DNA of 64,000 nucleotides, taken from Adiantum capillus-veneris (lineage: Eukaryota > Streptophyta > Polypodiopsida > Polypodiales > Pteridaceae). The notes under the pieces are model-generated. The model did not search any database and had not been told where the DNA came from. It saw only the letters and a list, made by a program, of their open reading frames with translations. Numbering within the stretch: position 1 is the first letter of the stretch; the number at the start of each line of letters is the position of its first letter. The translations under genes and the position numbers were made by a program. The stretch spans positions 122,491,391-122,555,390 of the forward strand of contig CM043947.1 of NCBI GenBank assembly GCA_014529385.2, written 5' to 3'. Below are positions 56,852-64,000 of this stretch, in pieces.

Positions 56852-57627
56852 TCAATTCTTTCGTGTTGACAAGTACACACCAAGGACATAATTTGTCTCA
56901 GAATCACTATACTGATTTACAATTGTGTTGTATGTATAGACTCTCTTATCTTTTGCATACAACCATCCTACCAACCATGGAATTATTGTTCTCTGCAAGA
57001 AGTTTTGAAGTTGCTCGGAAGTTTGCCTCCACATCTTTGGAAATATAAGATATGTCTCTGGCATGTTCCACATCACCCTATATGGAGTGTCATCAAAAAT
57101 TAAGGTATTGTTTGCATCCAAATCCTCAAATATCTTCCAAATATCACTCAAATTTTTGTGATAAACCCTTGTAAATCCTAACATAATATTTGGATTTTGG
57201 CAATTTTTGTTACTCATAAACACCTTGAACTTGGTATACTGCTCAGGAAAACATTTTTGTGTGATGCGTTGCACCCTTGTTAAGTTATAGCAACTCCATA
57301 TCCATAGCTCAAAGTATTCAGCACAAAAATCCAAAAACCTTTGTGCGTCTGGTCGCACCACATGATAAACTTCATCTTTATCCTCCACAAGTCGCATGTG
57401 TTGAGCCCAAGATGGCATGGAATCTCCATGTTTCATTTCAATTGTCTTGAGAAGTAACCCCTCTAGATCCAAGATAAGTACTCTTTTGATGTCCTTGAAA
57501 GAAAGTGGTAGGTGATAAGGAGGTGATTCATTCCTTGGACAAGGTCTTGGAAGAGGTTGGATGGGTAATTCAATAGTTTTCTTCAATTTATGCCAGCATA
57601 TAGCCAATCCATTTTTCTGTAATGGTT
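56852..57627 (-). CDS. FCP1/NIF-like HAD phosphatase-domain exon
   Basis: A 775-base open exon starts after a strong acceptor (CTTTAATTTCAG, ending 57628) and runs to a TAG-type stop at 56852. The domain reads RVLILDLEGLLL (HAD motif I, usually DxDGT, here DLEG with Glu for the second Asp), ELWIWSCY (motif II), VYHKNLSDIW (motif III Lys region) and TLIFDDTPYR (motif IV). It ends PWLVGWLY...YVLGVYLSTRKN. This is the FCP1-homology fold of Ser/Thr phosphatases acting on the RNA polymerase II tail and similar targets. The altered motif I casts doubt on catalysis. There is no own ATG in the exon, so upstream exons must exist. The nearest candidates lie beyond satellite block B (63234-64000). Domain call is firm; activity and gene boundaries are not. 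Confidence 0.8.
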
Positions 57628-57919
57628 CTGAAATTAAAGAACAAGAACACTTAATGCAAAAACAACAATAGACATGAGTTTTACATTGTCTACCCTAAGG
57701 TTTTATTAGATACCAAAATCCATCTATGATCTACTCATTAATAGAAAGAAAGTCAAATTAAAATCCTGACTCTTTTTTATGCTACACTCTCTCTTAGTCT
57801 CAATACCATGGAGGTTAACTAGACTTAAGTCAACTAATAACTACTACTTGTTGTTAAAGGTATGCTTGAAGTGCATAAGGCTTAACCAATGCTCTAGTGT
57901 AGAATGGGTATTTAGGTCT
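57628..57919. other. Spacer between FCP1-like exon and satellite block B
   Basis: Contains the polypyrimidine tract and acceptor of the exon at 57627 and otherwise nothing recognised. Confidence 0.5.
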
Positions 57920-60900
57920 CAAGGTCTACCACTTATCCAAGCAAAGATCCATTTAGATATGGAAACCCAATTTTTCTTAATATAATGATATAGAGTGGAC
58001 AAGTGGTGAATCCTGAGACCAAACCACTCATGCTACTAGGGATAATAGGTTGGACAAGTGGTGGACCTTGAATGTAAACCCCCCATGTACAAAGTATCAG
58101 GGGTTTTGGGTATTTCAATCGACTCTAGCATCTTCGAGACATGGTGGAGCTTACTTCTCTCCATGTTTCAATGGAGTCTATCTTGGATAAATGGTGGAGC
58201 ATCATTCTCTCCATGTTTCAATGGAGCCTAGCTTGGACAAGTGGTGGACGTTTGTTTCTCTCTATGTTTGAACAGATTTAGCTTGGACAAGTGGTGGACC
58301 TTGGAACAAAATCCCCATGTAAAACATATCATGGACATTACAAGTGGTGAGAAAAAATACCATTCAATATATAACCTTATAGGTTGGATAAGTGGTGGAC
58401 CTTAACACCCAATTATTATTAATATAATGACATAGAGTGGACAAGTGGTGAATCTTGCGACCAAACCTACTAGGAAAAGTAGGTTGGACAAGTGGTGGAC
58501 CTTGAATGCAAACCCCCCATGTACAAAATATCACTCATGCTACTAGGAATAATTTGGTATTAAGGTCCATGTTTCAATGGAGCCTAGCTTGGAAAAGTGG
58601 TGGACCTTTGTTTCTCTCTATGTTTCAATAGAATTAGCTTGGACCAGTGGTGAACCTTGGAACAAAACCCCCATGTAAAGCATGTCATGGGCATTACAAG
58701 TGGTGAGAAAAAATACCATTCAAGGTATAACCTTATAGGCTGGACAAGTGGTGGACCTTAGCACCCAATTCCTCTTATTATAATGACATAGAGTGAAAAA
58801 GTGGTGAATTGTGAGACCAAACCTACTAGGGATAATAGGGTGGACAAATGGTTGACCTTGAATGTAAATCACCCATGTACAAAATATCATGGGTTTTGCG
58901 TATTTCAACGGAGCCTAGCATCTAGGAGACATGGTGGAACTTACTTATGTCCATGTTTTAATGGAGCCTATCTAGGAGAAATGGTGGAGGTTCCTTCTCT
59001 CCATGTTTCAATGGAGCCTAGCTTGGACAAGTCGTGGACCTTTGTTTCTCTCTATGTTTAAATATGGTTAGCTTGGACAAGTGGTGGATCTTGGAATGAA
59101 ACTCCAATGTAAAACATATCATGGGCATTTCAAGTGGCAAGAAAGGATACCATTTAATATATAACCTTATAGGTTGGACAAGTGGTGGACCTTAACACAA
59201 TATAATGACATAGAGTGTACAAGTGGTGAATCTTGAAACCAAACCACTCATGCTACTAGGGATAATAGGTTAAACAAGTGGTGGGCCTTGAAATAAAACC
59301 CCCTAGAGTGTTTCAATGAAGCCTAGCTTGGAAACATGGTAAAGCTTGCTTCTCTCCATGTTTCAATGCAGCCTATCTTGGATAAATGGTGGAGCATCAT
59401 TCTCTCCATGTTTCAATGGAGCTTAGCTTGGACAAGTGGTGGACCTTTATTTCTCTCTATGTTTGAATAGAGTTATCTTGGAAAAGTGGTGGACCTTGGA
59501 ACAAAACCCCCATGTAAAACATATCATGGGCATTACAAGTGGTGAGAAAAAATACCATTTAATATATAACCTTATAGGTTGGACAAGTGGTGGACCTTAA
59601 CACCCAATTATTCTTAATATAATGACATAGAGTGGATAAGTGGTGAACTTGGGACCAAACCTACTAGGAAAATAGGTTCGACAAGTGGTGGACCTTGAAT
59701 GTAAACCCCCCATGTACAAAATATCACTCATGTTACTAGAAATAATTTGGTATTAAGGTCCATGTTTCAATGCAGCCTAGCTTGGAAAAGTGGTGGACCT
59801 TTGTTTATCTCTATGTTTCAATAGATTTAGCTTGGACAAGTGGTGGACCTTGGAACAAAACCCCCATGTAAATCATGTCATGGGAATTACAAGTGGTGAG
59901 AAAAAATACCATTCAAGCTATAACATTATAGGTTGGACAAGTGGTGGACCTTAACACCCAATTCCTCTTAATATAATGACATAGAGTGGACAAGTGGTGA
60001 ATCATGAGACCAAACCTACTAGGGATAATAGGTTGGACAAGTGGTGAACCTTGAATGTAAACCCTCCATGTACAAAATATTATGGGTATTGGGTATTTCA
60101 ATGGAGCCTAGCAACTTGGAGACATGGTGGAGCTTATTTCTCTCCATGTTTCAATGGAGCCTATCTAAGAGAAACAGTGGAGGTTCCTTCTCTCCATGTT
60201 TCAATGAGACTAGCTTGGACAAGTGGTGGACCTTTCTTTCTCTATATGTTTTAATAGAGTTAGCTTGAACAAGTGGTGGACCTTGGAATGAAACCCCCAT
60301 GTAAAACATATCATGGGCATTTTGAGAAAGGATACCATTTAAAATATAACCTTATAGGTTGGACAAGTGGTGGACCTTAACACATAGTTCTTCTTGATAT
60401 AATGACATAGAGTGTACAAGTGGTGAATCTTGAGACCAAACCACTCGTGCTACTAGGGATAATAGGTTGGACAAGTGGTGGACCTTGAATGTAAACCCCT
60501 CATGTACAAAATTATGGGTTTAGGGTATTTCAATGGAGCCTAGCTTGGAGACATGGTGGAGATTGCTTCTCTCAATGTTTCAATGGAACCTATCTTGGAG
60601 AAATGGTGGATCATCCTTCTCTCCATGTTTCAATGGAGCCTACCTTGGACAAGTGGTGGACCTTTGCTTCTCTCTATGTTTCAATAGAGTTAGCTTGGAC
60701 AAGTGGTGGGTCTTGGAACAAAACCCCTTTGTAAAACATAGCATGGACATTACAAGTGATAAGGAAAAATATCATTCAAGATATAACCTTACAGGTTGGA
60801 AAAGTGGTGATGGACCTTGACAAGTGGTGAAGGATACCATTTAAGATATACCCTTATAGGTTGGACAAGTGGTGGACCTTAACACCCAGTTATTCTTAAT

Positions 60901-62545
60901 ATAATGACATAGAGTGGATAAGTGGTGAATCTTAAGACCAAACCACTCATGCTACTAGGTATAATACGTTAGAGAAGTGGTAGACCTTGAATGTAAACAC
61001 CCCATGTACAAAATATCATGGTTTTAGGGTGTTTCAATGGAGCCTAGAATCTTGGAGACATGGTAGATCTTGATTCTTTCCATGTTTGAATGGCACCTAT
61101 CTTGGAAAAATGATGGAGGTTACTTCTCTCCATGCTTCAATGGAGCCTAGCTTTGACAAGTGGTGAACCTTTGCTTCTCTCTATGTTTGAATAGAGTTAG
61201 CTTGGACAAGTGGTGGACCTTTGCTTCTCTCTATGTTTGAATAGAGTTAGCTTGGATAAGTGGTGGACCTTGGAATGAAACCCCCATGTAAAACATATCA
61301 TGGGCATTTCAAGTGGTGAGAAAGGATACCATTTAAGATATAACCTTATAGGTTGGACAAGTGGTGGACCTTAATACATAGTTCTTCCTAATATAATGAC
61401 ATAGAGTGTACAAGTGGTGTATCTTGAGACCAAACCACTCGTGCTACTAGGGATAATAGGTTAGACAAGTGGTGGGCCTTGAAATAAAACCCCCCATGTA
61501 CAAAATAAAATGGGTTTAGGGCATTTAAATGGATCCTAGCTTGGAGACATGGTGGAGCTTTCTTCTCTCCATGTTTCAATGAAGCATATCTTGGAGAAAT
61601 GGTGGAGCATCCTTCTCTCCATGTTTCAATATAGCTTAGCTTGGACAAGTGGTGGATCTTTGGTTCTCTCTATGTTTCAATAGAGTTAGCTTGGACAAGT
61701 GGTGGACATTGAAACAAAACTCCCATGTAAAACATATCATGGGTAGTTCAAGTTGTGAGAAAAAAAACCATTTAAAATATAACCTTATAGGTTGGACAAG
61801 TGGTGGACCTTAACACCCAATCCTTTTTAATACAATGACATAGAGTGGACAAGTGGTGAATCTTGAGACCAAAGCTATCAAGCTACTAGGGATACTAGGT
61901 TGGACAAGTGGTGGATCTTGAATGTACATCCCCTATGTACAAAATATCATGGGTTTAGGGTGTTTCAATGGAGTCTAGCATATTGGAGACATGGTGGAGC
62001 TTGCTTCGCTCCATGTTTCAAGTGGTGGACCTTCAATTATTTTCCCATACCTAGTTTAGACAACCCATACACTTTGCAACTCTAAAGGTTGGACGAGTGG
62101 TGGAGCTTTGTTTATTTCCATGTTTTAATGGATCCTAGCTTGGACAAGTGGTGGACCTTGGAAAAAAGTCCCCCCTGTACAACATAGCTGAGTTTTTTCA
62201 TGTTTTAATGGAAGAGAGATTTGACAAATGGTGGAGCTTGCTTATCTCATGTGGATTTTAGAACTAGCTTGGACAAGTGGTGGAGCTTTGCTTTTCTACT
62301 CTTCATAATACAATGATGTATAGGTTGGTTACATGGTGAATCTTAAGGCCAAACCTCCCATCTTACTAGAGATGATAGGTTGGACAAGTGTTCAACCTTC
62401 TATCATTTCTCCATGCCTATAATTAGACAATTAGTAGAACTAGCATCTTTCTATGTTGTCTAGAGCTGAGCTTGGACAAGTAGTGGACCTTGCTACTCTC
62501 TTCCCTTGGTTTATTAGTTTGAAGACTCATTATATATACTTGCTT
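57920..62545. repeat. Satellite block B, hierarchical repeat of a 20-bp core
   Basis: By eye about fifty copies of AAGTGGTG within the core TTGGACAAGTGGTGGACCTT. They are arranged in higher-order units of roughly 360-500 bases. The landmark ACCTTATAGGTTGGACAAG recurs near 58375, 58731, 59163, 59570, 59928, 60350, 60855, 61343 and 61786. Each unit strings several cores separated by fixed spacers (TCTCTCTATGTTTCAATAGAG, AACAAAACCCCCATGTAAAAC, TAATATAATGACATAGAGTG, TCTCTCCATGTTTCAATGGAG). The block opens with an inverted core (GGTCTACCACTTATCCAAG, 57923-57941). It carries no conserved ORF. Confidence 0.93.
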
Positions 62546-63233
62546 AGATCTATATAATTACTCATTAGTTAGGTTACAAGTAGGTATGTAATTTGTTAGC
62601 CTCAAGGGACTTTGAATATTGAATAGTAAGAAAGTCAAGTGATGGTTTGAAGATCTTTTGCTTATCTAAACTAGACTCTAACTCAATAATAAGTCTCTTA
62701 AGTTCCACGAATTGTCCTATCTAGATTCTAACTTCCTTGATGGGGTAGAATCCTAAAAAAATGAGGCACTATAAGGTTTACCTTAGCTCAAATGGATTTT
62801 CACTTAAACTAGACTACAATTTGGCACTCTAGTATCTTTGTCTTGATGGAGTTTAACACTAGATACATAGTAGTGATATTTAAGCTTCATGTCTCTTCAC
62901 TTGATCGAGATATGAGACCATACTTTCAAGGTCGCCACTTGTCTTACCTAAAGACCAATGTGAGACATGGGAGCAAGAAAGCCATCCGATATTGTTTTAA
63001 GGACTATTACATAGACAATCAATAACTTAAGTAAAGCAAAAAGACTTGGATCTTTCACAATTAATAACTTAAGTAAAGCCAAAAAGACTTGGATCTTTGA
63101 CAGTTTTTTTCAAACTAAAAAAGCACAATCTCATGCTAACAAAACTATAAATCACAATTGAAAGTTTTGAACGAGAAAAAGATCAGCAATCTTATAAGAA
63201 GGATACTTTTCATTTCATTTGATGATTACAAAC
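62546..63233. other. Spacer right of satellite block B
   Basis: AT-rich. A short duplication (TAACTTAAGTAAAGC(A/C)AAAAAGACTTGGATCTTT) occurs near 63023-63100. No coding signal. Confidence 0.5.
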
Positions 63234-64000
63234 TAAAAGAAAGTCTCTCAAGAAATTGATAAACAAAAAATGTAGGTGACTGCTTCATTATTTTGAGCAA
63301 AATATCAAAATCTCTATTGATTGAGCTCCATCTAGTAGTATCCTTTGTAAGATCCTGCAGGAAGGAATAAAAAGAAAGATTTGTTAGATACCATGCACAT
63401 GAGTGTTCAAGTATGTGTATCAAGAATATATGACATGTCACTAGTACCTTAGGGTTGCTTTCTATCCAGCCTTAGAAGATTGTTCTCAGCTTTCACCTTA
63501 TTTATATAAGCCTTTGCTGTGGTTGCCTTCAAAACTCCTTTTGTGTTACAACCCAATTGCCTAGCTAAAGTGGTCAATTGTGACGCCTTCATGCTTTCAA
63601 TGGGTGTACGCTCCTTTGCTAAGATCTCTTGTATTTGGGCTCTTCTCATTTCATTGCGGTGGCTTGTGTCACTTGCATTTTCAATGATAGTTTCATCCCT
63701 GTCACCTTTTGCAGGTGGTATTCTTCTTGTAAAGAACACCTTAGCTGACCAAACATCATTTTTCTGCTTCCAATACTCCATGATTTGTTTGTATTCACTA
63801 TCATTTGTCACTATAGGTTGTCCATAACGATTAGAAGCAATTAAATCACGCACATCCCTTCTCTCATCAAGCTGAATCAAGTATGGCAGTAGCTCCTCCA
63901 AGAGCATATTGTCAACCATCTTCTCAGCATCAAATTGTGGTGGAAAAATGCAATTGTTTGCTGGTGAAATACATCCCTTGTAAGGAGAGTCATCAATAAG
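63234..64000 (-). CDS. FCP1/NIF-like HAD protein, C-terminal exons, runs off the window
   Basis: From the window edge the minus strand reads LIDDSPYKGCISPANN, CIFPPQFDAEKMVD and LLPYLIQLDERRDVRDLI. This is HAD motif IV plus the end of an FCP1-homology domain, so the catalytic start lies beyond 64000. A basic tail follows (VFFTRRIPPAKGDRDE, IQEILAKERTPIESMKASQL). The frame as written stops at 63449 (DRKQP). Moving one base after LLR gives WIESNPK up to a good donor (AAG|GTACTAG, 63447). The next exon begins after TTCCTTCCTGCAG at 63354 (DLTKDTTRWSSINRDFDILL). The frame break is either a real mutation or a one-base error. Same strand and fold as the exon at 56852-57627, so tandem paralogues or one gene with two such domains. 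Confidence 0.65.

Noticed and set aside
54450-62545. CRISPR-like array of regularly spaced repeats
   Set aside because: The context is eukaryotic, spacers are themselves repeated and not unique, the core spacing is irregular, and there are no cas genes. It is a satellite.
1-64000. tRNA, rRNA or plastid-derived genes
   Set aside because: No cloverleaf-compatible gene or ribosomal sequence was recognised. The only organelle DNA seen is the cox1 segment.

Overview
The window looks like a repeat-rich nuclear region of a land plant. The gene content (a GID/CTLH E3-ligase subunit, two FCP1-like phosphatase loci, a malate synthase fragment), chromodomain Ty3/gypsy and Ty1/copia LTR elements primed from initiator tRNA-Met, a LINE remnant and very long AG/AC/CT microsatellites all fit that. 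A mitochondrial cox1 segment embedded in one retrotransposon reads in one frame only if both C-to-U and U-to-C RNA editing are assumed. All six of its in-frame stops are TAA/TAG at Gln sites or TGA at Arg sites. Abundant U-to-C editing is typical of ferns and hornworts and some lycophytes, and the large repeat load favours a fern. That assignment is inference.

Layout. 1-4.6 kb: intergenic, with a triplicated ~200-bp tandem repeat, microsatellites and C/G homopolymers. 4.6-6.1 kb: the clearest intact gene, an RMD5-like CTLH/RING protein on the minus strand with a possible 5'UTR intron. 6.5-8.4 kb: three families of duplicated segments, one carrying exon-like coding remnants. 8.6-17.26 kb: an older LTR fragment abutting head-to-head a minus-strand Ty3/gypsy chromovirus with both LTRs, primer site and near-matching target duplication. 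Its gag gene is split by about 1.9 kb of mitochondrial DNA (cox1 3' exon plus part of a group I intron). 17.26-18.7 kb: a deletion derivative of a related element. 19.3-25.2 kb: a short-LTR element (minus) split by a complete non-autonomous LTR element (plus, 19942-23960) that encodes a charged coiled-coil protein. 26.86-30.22 kb: a copia derivative with an intact 511-codon gag-protease ORF but no integrase and almost no reverse transcriptase. 30.2-35.1 kb: unassigned sequence with poly-G tracts and a malate synthase exon fragment. 35.1-42.5 kb: three ~1.5-kb LTR copies in a nested, inverted arrangement around a decayed chromovirus pol. 42.5-49.7 kb: mostly unassigned, with one inverted-repeat/tRNA-like element. 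49.7-52.1 kb: a LINE remnant. 53.2-54.2 kb: a Ty3/gypsy RT-RNase H fragment.

54.4-64 kb is the most unusual region. Two blocks of a hierarchical satellite built on a 20-bp core (about fifty copies in the larger block alone) alternate with two FCP1/HAD-like coding regions on the minus strand. The right ends of the two satellite blocks are alike, which suggests duplication of a gene-plus-satellite unit, or one gene with the large satellite in an intron.

Host genes and mobile elements do not form an operon-like system. The architecture is one of repeated nested insertion, organelle DNA capture and satellite expansion around a few host genes.
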